Assembly: GCF_012911925.1 (NCBI RefSeq)
Contig: NZ_JAAXKY010000037.1
Span: 1 to 49,331, forward strand
DNA from: Pseudonocardia xinjiangensis
Lineage (GTDB): Bacteria > Actinomycetota > Actinomycetes > Mycobacteriales > Pseudonocardiaceae
Direction: 5' to 3'
DNA length: 49,331 nt
Shown: positions 16,656 through 24,565 of the stretch, piece by piece
How the letters are laid out: the number at the start of each line of letters is the position of its first letter
How positions within the stretch are numbered: position 1 is the first letter of the stretch
The notes under the pieces: model-generated
What the model saw: the letters and a program-made list of their open reading frames with translations, nothing else
Databases searched by the model: none
What the model was told of the DNA's origin: nothing
Translations under genes and position numbers: made by a program

Positions 16656-17627
16656 ATGACGAAGGTGCACCCGCCGTTCGATCCGGAGGTGGCCGCGGCG
16701 CTGGTGGCGGTCAACGGGGCACTACCGTCGTCCATCACCCCGGACCTGATCGGCTTGCTGCGCGAGATGACCGATGCCGGCTACACGATGGGCCTGGACG
16801 AGATCCGGCGGCACGTGCATGCCGAAGAGCTGACGGTGCCCGGGCGCGCAGGTGACCCCGACGTGGCGCTGCTCGTCCTGCGCCCGACGGACCGCGACCC
16901 GGCGGTGGCTCTCCCCGGCCTGTACTTCATCCACGGTGGCGGGATGGTGGCCGGCAACCACCGCACCGGTATCGACGGGGTGCTGGAGTGGATGGCGGCG
17001 ATCCCGATGGTGGCGGTCAGCGTCGAGTACCGCCTCGCGCCGGAACACCCGCACCCGGCGCCCGTCGAGGACTGCTACGCCGGCCTGGCGTGGCTCGGCG
17101 AGCACGCCGCCGGGCTGGGGATCGACCCCGACCGGATGGTGATCGCCGGGGGCAGCGCCGGAGCGGGCCTTGCCGCCGCCACCGCCCTGGCCGCCCGGGA
17201 CCGTGGCGGCCCGCGGGTGCGGGGGCAGCTGCTGATGTGCCCGATGATCGACGACCGCGCCCTCACCCCGTCGAGCACCGAGCTCGTCGGCGAAGGCGTC
17301 TGGGACAGCGTCTCCAACGCCACCGGATGGTCGTCGCTGCTCGGCCCGGCCGCGGGCGGACCGGACGTCTCGCCGTACGCCGCACCGGCCCGCGCCACCG
17401 ACCTCTCCGGGCTGCCGTCGGCGTTCATCGAGGCCGGCTCCGTCGAGACCTTCCGCGACGAGTCCGTCGACTACGCGTCCCGCATCTGGCAGGCGGGCGG
17501 CCAGGCCGAGCTGCACGTCTGGCCCGGTGGTTGCCACGGCTTCGACGGCGTGGTCCCCGCGGCCCCGATGTCGCGCGAGGCGCGCGCTGCCCGGGTGAAC
17601 TGGCTACGTCGCGTACTGGCCGAATGA
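16656..17627 (+). CDS. Alpha/beta hydrolase of the HSL family
   Basis: 323-residue esterase/lipase. The oxyanion-hole motif HGGG is near residue 93, the nucleophile elbow GGSAGAG near 164-170, the acid is probably Asp in ETFRDESVDY near 267, and the catalytic His is in GGCHGFD near 293. This set defines the hormone-sensitive-lipase (type IV) esterases. ATG 16656 follows GAGGAGCAGG. No signal peptide, so it is cytoplasmic. It ends seven bases before the convergent FAD oxidoreductase. It may deacylate a drug or aromatic ester, but its substrate is not readable. Confidence 0.9.
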   Translation: MTKVHPPFDPEVAAALVAVNGALPSSITPDLIGLLREMTDAGYTMGLDEIRRHVHAEELTVPGRAGDPDVALLVLRPTDRDPAVALPGLYFIHGGGMVAGNHRTGIDGVLEWMAAIPMVAVSVEYRLAPEHPHPAPVEDCYAGLAWLGEHAAGLGIDPDRMVIAGGSAGAGLAAATALAARDRGGPRVRGQLLMCPMIDDRALTPSSTELVGEGVWDSVSNATGWSSLLGPAAGGPDVSPYAAPARATDLSGLPSAFIEAGSVETFRDESVDYASRIWQAGGQAELHVWPGGCHGFDGVVPAAPMSREARAARVNWLRRVLAE

Positions 17628-17634
17628 GTGGCCC

Positions 17635-19008
17635 TCAGCCGCCCGACGCGGGCGGGAGGGGGATGGCGGCGAAGATCCCGTCCGGGTCGAAGCGGGCCTT
17701 GGCCGCGCGCAGCCGCGCAGCGTTGGAGCCGTAGGCGTGCGCGATCTGCTCGTCGGCGTCGGAGGCGAGCAGGCCCGCGTAGCCGCCGGGGAGAGCGTGC
17801 GGCGCCAGCGCGGCGGAGACCGAGTCGGCCCATGCCACGTGGCGGTGGGCGTCGGCGTCGTCCGGCGCCCACGACGCGATGATCTCGGTCATGAGGTGGT
17901 TGCGGCGGATGCCGAACGCGGTGCTGTCGAGGGGCACGCGCGCCGCTGCTCCGTGGAAATGGTGGAGCAGGATGGCGGACATCGGCGAGGTCCGGGCCGC
18001 ACCGGTCTCGAGGAGTGCCGAGATGACGTCCGGGCTGTAGCCGGCGACGGTGCGCGTGCGGATCGCGTAGTGGCTGCCGGGGATGATGAAGGGCTCCTGC
18101 AGCCCCAGGACTTCGCCGTAGGTCAAGGGTGCGACCTGCGACATCAGGGGAGTGCCCAGCCGTTCCAGCTCGGCGATGACGTTCGCGCCCTGCGCCAGGT
18201 CGCCGCTCCAGGTCGGGGACAACAGAGCCGTGGGGTTGCCGTCCGGGCCCGACAGGATCCCGCCCTGCACCGTGAGCTCGTCCGTGTCCGTGGCGAGCAC
18301 CTCGTTCAGGCCGCGCAGCACGCTGTCGGCCTGTTCCCAGGGAAACACGATGAACCCCGCCAGCACCCGGTCGAGCGGGTGCAGCCGCACGCGCAGCGAC
18401 GTCACGACGCCGAAGTTGCCCCCACCGCCGCGGAGCGCCCAGAACAGCTCCGGCTCGTGCTCGGCATCGGTGGTGACCAACCGCCCGTCGGCGAGGACCA
18501 CGTCCGCACCGAGCAGGTTGTCCAGCGCCAGGCCGGCCCGGCCGCACAACGGACCGTAGCCGCCCCCGAGCGTCAGGCCGGCCATGCCGACCGCGCCGAT
18601 ACACGCGCCGGTGACGGCCGCCAGGCCGAAGGGGGTGGCGGCACTGGTGACGTCGCGTGCGTTGGCGCCGCCCGCCACGGTGGCGACCCGCGCGTCGGCG
18701 TCGATCGTGACGTCCCGCATGAGCGACAGGTCGATGACGAGGCCGTCGGGCCGCAGCGCCCGGCCGGCCCAGTCGTAGCCACCGCTGCGCACCGACAGCG
18801 GCAGGCCGTGATCTTGTGCGGACCGGACCGCGGCCTGTACCTCGGCGGGAGTCTCGGGCCGCGCGATCAACGCCGGTTCAGCCGTCACGGCGAAGTTCCA
18901 GATCTCCCGGGCCTGGTCGTACGCGGGACCCGAGACGAGGACCCGGTCCGAGCCGAGCTGCCCTGACAGGTCCTTCACGACGGACGTCGCCGACTCGTTC
19001 GTGCTCAT
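17635..19008 (-). CDS. BBE-type FAD-binding oxidoreductase
   Basis: 457-residue flavoprotein with an N-terminal PCMH FAD domain (ALIARPETPAEVQAAVRSAQ, near residues 45-65) and a C-terminal berberine-bridge segment (ANRLRAAKARFDPDGIFAAI-like, near residues 430-450). The site that usually reads GGHDWAG, whose His is covalently linked to FAD, reads GGYDWAG here. The second region, GGGYGPLCGRAGLALDNLLG, keeps a cysteine. ATG 19008 follows AAGGGGGAACG. It is divergent from a TetR gene with a perfect palindrome between them, so it is probably that repressor's target. The family oxidises alcohols, sugars or alkaloid-like amines. Confidence 0.9.
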   Translation of the reverse strand: MSTNESATSVVKDLSGQLGSDRVLVSGPAYDQAREIWNFAVTAEPALIARPETPAEVQAAVRSAQDHGLPLSVRSGGYDWAGRALRPDGLVIDLSLMRDVTIDADARVATVAGGANARDVTSAATPFGLAAVTGACIGAVGMAGLTLGGGYGPLCGRAGLALDNLLGADVVLADGRLVTTDAEHEPELFWALRGGGGNFGVVTSLRVRLHPLDRVLAGFIVFPWEQADSVLRGLNEVLATDTDELTVQGGILSGPDGNPTALLSPTWSGDLAQGANVIAELERLGTPLMSQVAPLTYGEVLGLQEPFIIPGSHYAIRTRTVAGYSPDVISALLETGAARTSPMSAILLHHFHGAAARVPLDSTAFGIRRNHLMTEIIASWAPDDADAHRHVAWADSVSAALAPHALPGGYAGLLASDADEQIAHAYGSNAARLRAAKARFDPDGIFAAIPLPPASGG

Positions 19009-19094
19009 CGTTCCCCCTTGTGCCGCCGCAGCGGTGTGCCGACGTGACGGCTCCGCCACGTTCACAGTCTTCTTATTGGACTGATCCTATATCA

Positions 19095-19113
19095 ATCAGA
19101 GTCAGACTCTGAT
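19095..19113. promoter_or_regulatory. 19-bp perfect palindromic operator
   Basis: ATCAGAGTC-A-GACTCTGAT is perfectly symmetric and sits between the divergent FAD oxidoreductase and TetR genes. It lies just upstream of TAAGGT (19125-19130), a -10 box placed so that transcription would begin at about the GTG at 19138, implying a leaderless TetR mRNA. Binding by that TetR protein is inferred from position and symmetry. Confidence 0.75.
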
Positions 19114-19137
19114 GAGAAGAGCGGTAAGGTACGGCCC

Positions 19138-19782
19138 GTGACGCAGTCGACCGGCAGTGCCCGCCCCGGCCGGGTGACTCGCCGGGCGGAGTACGCCGAG
19201 ACGACCAGACGCGCGATCGTCGCTGCGGCGCGCACGCTCTTCAGCGAGAAGGGCTACTTCGCGACGAAGGTGGACGAGATCGCGGCCACCGCCCGCGTCG
19301 CGCCTGCCACGGTCTACGCCGTCACCGGCGGCAAGCAGGGGTTGCTCAGGACGCTCGTCGACGAGTGGTCCGACGCGCCTGTGGTCGCCGAGGCCCGCGC
19401 GGAGATCGCGAAGCTCGACGACGCGGAGGAGCTCCTGAGTTTCCTCGCCGCGCTGACCAGGAGCATGCGCCAGGACTACGGCGACATCATGCGCCTCGTC
19501 ATTGCGGCAGCCCCCCATGACGCCACGGCGGCGGAAGGCCTCGCCACGGGCACGGCCCGCTACCGCGACGGCACCTTGCTCGCGGCACAGCGCCTCGCCG
19601 ACCTCGGCGCCCTCCGCGACGGGCTGACCGTCGAGGAGGCGTTGGACATCCTGTGGTTCTACTTCGGGTACGCCGGGTTCTTCACCCTGGTCGACGACAA
19701 CGGGTGGTCCTATCCCAAGGCCGAGGAATGGCTGCGCGACGCCGCCCGTCGAGCGCTCCTCGCCGAGGCCGCCTCGGAATGA
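19138..19782 (+). CDS. TetR-family repressor
   Basis: 214-residue regulator. Helix-turn-helix at about residues 20-70: TRRAIVAAARTLFSEKGYFA, then TKVDEIAATARVAPATVYAV. The ligand-binding half is helical with LDILWFYFGYAGFFTLVDDN near residues 172-191, an aromatic-rich pocket. GTG 19138 is probably a leaderless start, because TAAGGT lies seven bases upstream. Divergent from the BBE-type oxidoreductase; it probably represses both through the 19-bp palindrome. It ends 34 bases before the convergent reductase. Confidence 0.92.
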   Translation: MTQSTGSARPGRVTRRAEYAETTRRAIVAAARTLFSEKGYFATKVDEIAATARVAPATVYAVTGGKQGLLRTLVDEWSDAPVVAEARAEIAKLDDAEELLSFLAALTRSMRQDYGDIMRLVIAAAPHDATAAEGLATGTARYRDGTLLAAQRLADLGALRDGLTVEEALDILWFYFGYAGFFTLVDDNGWSYPKAEEWLRDAARRALLAEAASE

Positions 19783-19816
19783 GGCGCTCGGCCCGGCGCA
19801 GCGGCGGTGACGTTCC

Positions 19817-21016
19817 TCAGCGGGCGAACGCGGAGAAGGTCAGCACGTCGTTCTCGATCAGCCGGGCGGCGATCTGGACCGGGGCGAGTGCTCCGGGGGT
19901 CCACAGTCCACCCGGTGCGTCGGGGAGGTCGTGGAGCACGCAGCGGGCGGCTTCGAGGGCCATCGCGGCGGCCGCGTCGGAGCAAGGGTTGCCCTCCCCG
20001 GAGACGGTGGCCGTCATCCGGTGCCCGTCGGCGTCAGTGCCGAGCACCAGGATCTTGAAGGAGGGCGCTCCGCCGACCACCGGACCGGCCTGGTCGATCG
20101 CAGGCGCGCCGGCCACCCGAGGTGCCACGATCGCCGCCATCACCGCCGTGATCCCCTCGGCGATCTCCCGTCCCGCGTCTCCCGGACCGGCGAGCATCAT
20201 CTCGTCGTAGGTGAAGTCCTCGCCCCAGGCGTGCCCCTGCAACGCGTTCGAGCGGTGCAGGTTGGCCTCGTTGATCGGGGCCATCACCCAGGGTGCCGCC
20301 CACATCCCCAGCCGGTCGTCGAACTCGGGCCCGGTCGGCCGCGGCTGCTGCGGCCCCCGGAAGCCGCCTGTCAGCAGGAACGGGTCGGCCGCCAGCGCGC
20401 CGGTCACGTGGTCGGCCCGCGCCGCATCGGCGGACGCGACGAGGGTGGAGATGGTACCTGCGGTGAACCCGCCGACGTCGGTGAAGGCGATCCGGCCGCT
20501 CACCCGGGGGAGCGGGGCGTCCCACCGCTTCCGCGCCTGCGTCTCCAGCACGTGCACGCCCAGTTCGAAGGGCAGTGAGTCGAACCCGCAGGAGAAGACG
20601 ATCCGGGCGCCGGTACGGCGGGCGTCGGACTCGAAGCGGTCGATCATGTCGCGGACCCAGAGTGGCTCGCCGTTGATGTCGACGTAGTCGGTGCCGCTCG
20701 CCGCGCACAGTTCGACCAGCAGCGAGCCGTGCCGGAGGAAGGGGCCGACGGTGCTGAGCACCACGCGGGTGCGCGACACGAGGGCGCGCAGGGACTCGGC
20801 GTCGTGGGCGTCGGCGACGAGGAGCGGGGTGTCCGCAGGAGCACCGATCTTCTCGCGCAGGCGGTGCAACGCCTCCAGGTCCCGCCCGGCGAGCGCCCAC
20901 CGGAGATCCTGGCCGTGGCTCACCAGGCGTTCGGCGACGAGCCGGCCCGTGAACCCGGTGGCTCCCCAGACGACGAGGTCGAGGTCGGCCTGACTGGACG
21001 CACCGGCAGCAATCAC
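19817..21016 (-). CDS. Saccharopine dehydrogenase-like trans-acting enoyl reductase
   Basis: 399-residue NAD(P)-binding protein. The Rossmann fingerprint VVWGATGFTGRLVAERLVSHG is near residues 14-34, followed by VLSTVGPFLRHGSLLVELCA and TDYVDINGEP, hallmarks of the saccharopine dehydrogenase/trans-acting enoyl reductase family, which reduces double bonds during lipid or polyketide assembly in mycobacteria. GTG 21016 is selected because homology begins there; the frame runs on into the repeat array upstream. Its promoter region holds array B. The true substrate is unknown, and a lipid role is inference. Confidence 0.85.
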   Translation of the reverse strand: MIAAGASSQADLDLVVWGATGFTGRLVAERLVSHGQDLRWALAGRDLEALHRLREKIGAPADTPLLVADAHDAESLRALVSRTRVVLSTVGPFLRHGSLLVELCAASGTDYVDINGEPLWVRDMIDRFESDARRTGARIVFSCGFDSLPFELGVHVLETQARKRWDAPLPRVSGRIAFTDVGGFTAGTISTLVASADAARADHVTGALAADPFLLTGGFRGPQQPRPTGPEFDDRLGMWAAPWVMAPINEANLHRSNALQGHAWGEDFTYDEMMLAGPGDAGREIAEGITAVMAAIVAPRVAGAPAIDQAGPVVGGAPSFKILVLGTDADGHRMTATVSGEGNPCSDAAAAMALEAARCVLHDLPDAPGGLWTPGALAPVQIAARLIENDVLTFSAFAR

Positions 21017-21077
21017 GCCGAAGAGACTAGTAGTCGCAGGGGGCGCGAATCGGTCAGCGCCTCGGTGGGGAGGGCCC

Positions 21078-21187
21078 GGAACGGGCGACTCGCGGGTCCG
21101 GAGCGGGCGACTCGCGGGTCGGGAACGGGCGACTCGCGCGCGCGAAGCGGGCGACTCGCGGGGCCGAAGCGGGCGACTCGCGGGTGA
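21078..21187 (+). repeat. 22-bp tandem repeat array B (five units)
   Basis: Five consecutive units of exactly 22 bases begin at 21078, 21100, 21122, 21144 and 21166. Each starts GGAA, GGAG or GAAG and contains CGGGCGACTCGCG; only the last six or so bases vary. The array fills the space between the divergent reductase and MFS genes. Same core and period as array A at 8249-8305. Too short and regular for CRISPR. Confidence 0.92.
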
Positions 21188-21242
21188 GGGCCGGGGTACC
21201 GCCCCGCTCCGACGGCGAGTGCTGATCACTATCGTTTCACCG

Positions 21243-22397
21243 GTGACAGCCGAACCGCGCCGGGCTCGGGTCGGCGTCTCGGTGGTCTTCGCCGCCTGTG
21301 GTGCCGCCTTCGCGACGTGGGCGGCCCGCGTGCCGGCCGTGCAGGCGGACCTCGGGCTGGGTCCCGGGGGGCTCGCGGTGGGCCTCTTCGGGCTGGCCGC
21401 CGGTTCCGTCGTCACCCTGCTCGCTGCCGGACCGCTGATCACCATGATCGGCAGCCGCGCGGGAGCCCTCGTCGGAGCGACGATCCTGTGCGTCGGCCTG
21501 CCGCTCGTCGCCTTCGCCCCGAACCTGGAGGGGTTCGTCGCGGCGCTGGTGGTGCTGGGGATCGGCAACAGCCTGCTCGACGTCTCGATGAACGCCCACG
21601 CGGCCCGGGTGGAGCAGGCCTATGGACGGCCGATCTTCGCGAGTTTTCACGCGTTCTGGAACATCGGGGGGCTCGTGGGCTCCGGGGCCGCGGCAGTACT
21701 GGCCGCCCAGCGGGTGCCGGTGGCTGCGCACTTCCCCGTCGCGGGCGCGGTCCTGCTGCTGGTCGCGCTGGCCGCCACCACCCGGGGATTCCTGGCGGGA
21801 CCGGACCAGGGTCAGGGGGAGTCGCCCTTCGCGCTGCCGGGCAGGGGCCTGATCCCGGTGGGGGTCATCGTGTTCTGCGGGTTCCTCGCCGAAGGCACCG
21901 TCAACGACTGGAGCGCGGTCTACCTCACCACCGTCACCGACGCGTCGCACGCCGTTGCGTCCCTCGGCTTCTTCGCCTTCTCGATCGCCATGATCGCGGT
22001 CCGGCTCGTGGCCGACCGGCTCAGCGGGCGGATCGGGATCGTCGTCGTCATGCGCGGGGCGACGCTCGTCGCCCTGCTGGGCTTCGGGCTGGTCATCGCG
22101 GTCCCGGTGGCCGGGGTGGGTGTCCTCGGGTTCGGCGTGGTCGGGCTCGGCCTCGCCGCGATCGTTCCCCTGGCCTGGAGCAGCGCCGCGCGGAAGCAGC
22201 CGGACAACCCGGGCCGCGCCGTCTCGGCCATCGCCACCTGCGGCTATCTCGGGTTCCTCGTCGGGCCGGTTCTCGTCGGCCCGCTCGCCGCGGCGTTCGG
22301 GTACCGGCTCGCCCTGGCCTGCGCCGGTGCCCTCGTCGTCGCTGTCCTCTTCCTGGCCCCGGCGCTGGACGACGCGGCCGCCGGCCGGCGGCGGTGA
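21243..22397 (+). CDS. MFS transporter
   Basis: About 384 residues with twelve predicted hydrophobic segments, resembling the FucP/YbjJ-like group of major facilitators (ATWAARVPAVQADLGLGPGG early; LDVSMNAHAARVEQAYGRPI near residue 110; FHAFWNIGGLVGSG). GTG 21243 is chosen because TATCGT (21230-21235) could be a -10 box giving a leaderless message; GTG 21219 is the alternative. Array B lies immediately upstream, on the strand pointing toward this gene. Direction and substrate are unknown. Confidence 0.87.
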   Translation: MTAEPRRARVGVSVVFAACGAAFATWAARVPAVQADLGLGPGGLAVGLFGLAAGSVVTLLAAGPLITMIGSRAGALVGATILCVGLPLVAFAPNLEGFVAALVVLGIGNSLLDVSMNAHAARVEQAYGRPIFASFHAFWNIGGLVGSGAAAVLAAQRVPVAAHFPVAGAVLLLVALAATTRGFLAGPDQGQGESPFALPGRGLIPVGVIVFCGFLAEGTVNDWSAVYLTTVTDASHAVASLGFFAFSIAMIAVRLVADRLSGRIGIVVVMRGATLVALLGFGLVIAVPVAGVGVLGFGVVGLGLAAIVPLAWSSAARKQPDNPGRAVSAIATCGYLGFLVGPVLVGPLAAAFGYRLALACAGALVVAVLFLAPALDDAAAGRRR

Positions 22398-22412
22398 CGC
22401 CGACCCGGAGGA

Positions 22413-22670
22413 CCACTCGGCGAGGAACGTCGCCAGCAGTTCGGCCACGCGCTTGTCCGCCTCGACGATGAGCATGTGCGAGCCGCCGTCGGCGCCCTCG
22501 ACGAGCTCCAGCCGAGCCCCCGGGATGTGGTCGGCGACCCAGCGGGAACCGGCCCACGGCAGGGGGCTCTCGCGGCTGGCGATGACGAGGGTGGGCAGGG
22601 TGATCCGCCGGATCTCGCGACGCCAGTCCTGCCGGCCGAAGTCCGCGACGAGCGCTGCGGAGAAGGCCGC
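22413..22670 (-). pseudogene. Alpha/beta hydrolase C-terminal remnant
   Basis: The minus strand encodes an intact-looking hydrolase C-terminus: DAAFSAALVADFGRQDW, then ITLPTLVIASRESPLPWAGS and the catalytic-His segment GGSHMLIVEADKRV, ending LLATFLAEW. The N-terminal half with nucleophile Ser is absent, and no stop codon follows; the frame runs on as the antisense of the MFS gene. It abuts a truncated LuxR-type ATPase remnant in another frame. Best read as debris from a deletion. Confidence 0.7.
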
Positions 22671-22968
22671 GTCAGGACGGCCGGCCTGGTCGAGCGGCCT
22701 GGTGCCGCAGTGCCTGCGAGGCGGCCCCGGCGAGGGGACGGTAGGCCTGCGCCCCACCGCCGGGGACGGCGCGCCCGCGCAGTACAGCCACGCCGCGCTC
22801 CGCGGCCCGCTCCGCCAGGTCGGCGGCCAGCCGGGACTTGCCGATCCCGGCCTCCCCGGCCAGCACCAGCAGGCCGCCCTGCCCCTGCGCCAGGTGTGCG
22901 AGCGCGGCCAGCCCCGACTGCCACTCCGCGTCGCGCCCGACCAGCTCAGCGGAACGCAGGACGCTCAC
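22671..22968 (-). pseudogene. Truncated LuxR/LAL-type ATPase N-terminus
   Basis: GTG 22968 opens MSVLRSAELVGRDAEWQSGL and a Walker A GEAGIGKS near residues 38-45, followed by LRGRAVPGGGAQAYRPLAGA, exactly the beginning of a LAL regulator. Homology stops after about 87 codons and a stop follows at 98 codons; LAL proteins normally have 800-1000 residues. The break joins the hydrolase remnant, so a deletion probably removed the rest of both genes. Confidence 0.75.
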
Positions 22969-23068
22969 GGTGCGGTCGCGGCGGTCGGGTCGAGGTGGTG
23001 GCCCGGGAGTCGAACAGGGAGTCCTGCCATCCCCCGGCAGAGCAGTCCGCCACCGGGACGGGCTCCGT

Positions 23069-24565
23069 TCAGCTGGAGGTGGGGAAGCTGTAGCTCGCGC
23101 CCCTGCTCGTGTCGGCCTGCGGCCAGCGGGACGTGACGACCTTGGCCCGGGTGTAGAACCGGACGCCCTCCGCGCCGTGCACGTGCATGTCGCCGAACAG
23201 CGAGTCCTTCCAGCCCCCGAACGAGTAGTAGGCCATGGGCACGGGGATCGGCACGTTGATCCCGATCATGCCGACGGTCACCTCACGCTGGAACCGGCGC
23301 GCGGCCTGCCCGCTGCCGGTGAAGACGGAGGTGCCGTTGCCGAAGGGGTTGGCGTTGATCAGCGCGATCGCCTCGTCGAGGGTCTCGGCGCGCAGCACCA
23401 CCAGCACCGGGCCGAAGACCTCGTTGCGGTAGACGTCCATCTCGGGCGTCACGTGGTCGACCACGGTGGGCCCGACGAAGTAGCCGTCCTGCAGGGCGTC
23501 GCCCTCGATCGCCCGGCCGTCGACCACGAGGGTGGCGCCCTGGCTCTCCGCCGACGTCACGTACCCGATGATGCGGTCCTTGGCCTCCTGGGTGATCACC
23601 GGACCCATCTCGCTGGACGGTTCGACGCCCGGACCCACCTGCACCGCGGTGGCTTTCGCCCGCAGCGCCTCGATGAGGGCGTCGGCCGCGCTGCCGACGG
23701 CCACCGCCGCCGAGATCGCCATGCAGCGCTGGCCCGCGGAGCCGAAGCCCGCCGCGGACAGGTGCTCGGCGGCGAAGTCGATGTCGGCGTCCGGGAGCAC
23801 CACGGCGTGGTTCTTCGCCCCGCCGAGAGCCTGCACGCGCTTGCCGGCGCGGGTCGCCCGCTCGTGCACGTAGCGGGCGATGGGGGTGGAGCCGACGAAG
23901 GACACCGCAGCGACGTCCGGGTGGTCGAGCAGCGCGTCGACCGCCACCTTGTCGCCGTGCACCACGTTGAAGACGCCGTCGGGGAGCCCGGCCTCGGCCC
24001 ACAGCTCGGCGAGGAGCACGGACGCCGACGGCACCCGCTCGCTCGGCTTGAGCACGAACGTGTTGCCGCAGGCGATGGCGATGGGGTTCATCCACATCGG
24101 GACCATCACCGGGAAGTTGAACGGCGTGATCCCCGCGACCACCCCGAGCGGCTGGCGGAACGAGAAGCTGTCGATGCCGGTGGAGACCTGGTCGGAGAAC
24201 TCGCCCTTGAGCAGCTGCGGGATCCCGCACGCGAACTCGACGACCTCGAGGCCCCGCTGTACCTCGCCACGGGCGTCGGAGAGCACCTTGCCGTGCTCCG
24301 CGGTGATGAGCTCGGCGAGCTCGTCGGTGTGGGCGCGGACCAGCTCGCGGAAGGCGAACAGGATGGCGGTCCGCTTGCTCAGCGAGGTCTGCGACCACGA
24401 GACGAACGCCTCGGACGCCGCCTGCACGGCGAGGTCGACGTCGCTGCCGTCGGCGAGTGCGACCTCGGCCTGCTGGCGTCCCGTTGCCGGGTTGAACACG
24501 GCGCCGGTGCGCTGCGCGGTGCCTGCGGTCGGCTTGCCGCCTATCCAGTGATCGATGGTCTTCAT
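23069..24565 (-). CDS. mmsA: Methylmalonate-semialdehyde dehydrogenase (CoA-acylating)
   Basis: 498-residue CoA-dependent aldehyde dehydrogenase that converts malonate or methylmalonate semialdehyde to acetyl- or propionyl-CoA. The family signature GSAGQRCMAIS places the catalytic Cys at residue 281, and LGGAKNHAVVLPDAD, lacking the usual general-base Glu, is typical of this enzyme. The start matches family length (MKTIDHWIGGKPTAG). AAGGAA lies upstream and the ATG overlaps the MFS stop (ATGA), so it is translationally coupled. Last gene of the GntR-controlled operon. Confidence 0.93.
   Translation of the reverse strand: MKTIDHWIGGKPTAGTAQRTGAVFNPATGRQQAEVALADGSDVDLAVQAASEAFVSWSQTSLSKRTAILFAFRELVRAHTDELAELITAEHGKVLSDARGEVQRGLEVVEFACGIPQLLKGEFSDQVSTGIDSFSFRQPLGVVAGITPFNFPVMVPMWMNPIAIACGNTFVLKPSERVPSASVLLAELWAEAGLPDGVFNVVHGDKVAVDALLDHPDVAAVSFVGSTPIARYVHERATRAGKRVQALGGAKNHAVVLPDADIDFAAEHLSAAGFGSAGQRCMAISAAVAVGSAADALIEALRAKATAVQVGPGVEPSSEMGPVITQEAKDRIIGYVTSAESQGATLVVDGRAIEGDALQDGYFVGPTVVDHVTPEMDVYRNEVFGPVLVVLRAETLDEAIALINANPFGNGTSVFTGSGQAARRFQREVTVGMIGINVPIPVPMAYYSFGGWKDSLFGDMHVHGAEGVRFYTRAKVVTSRWPQADTSRGASYSFPTSS

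Noticed and set aside
13823..17627. Secondary-metabolite biosynthetic cluster
   Set aside because: No polyketide synthase, peptide synthetase or other scaffold enzyme is present; only resistance-like and regulatory genes.
21078..21187. CRISPR array
   Set aside because: 22-base period with only about 6-9 variable bases leaves no real spacers, and no cas genes are present.
22413..22968. Frameshifted single functional gene
   Set aside because: The two parts belong to unrelated families (LAL ATPase start, hydrolase end), so one frameshift cannot restore either.
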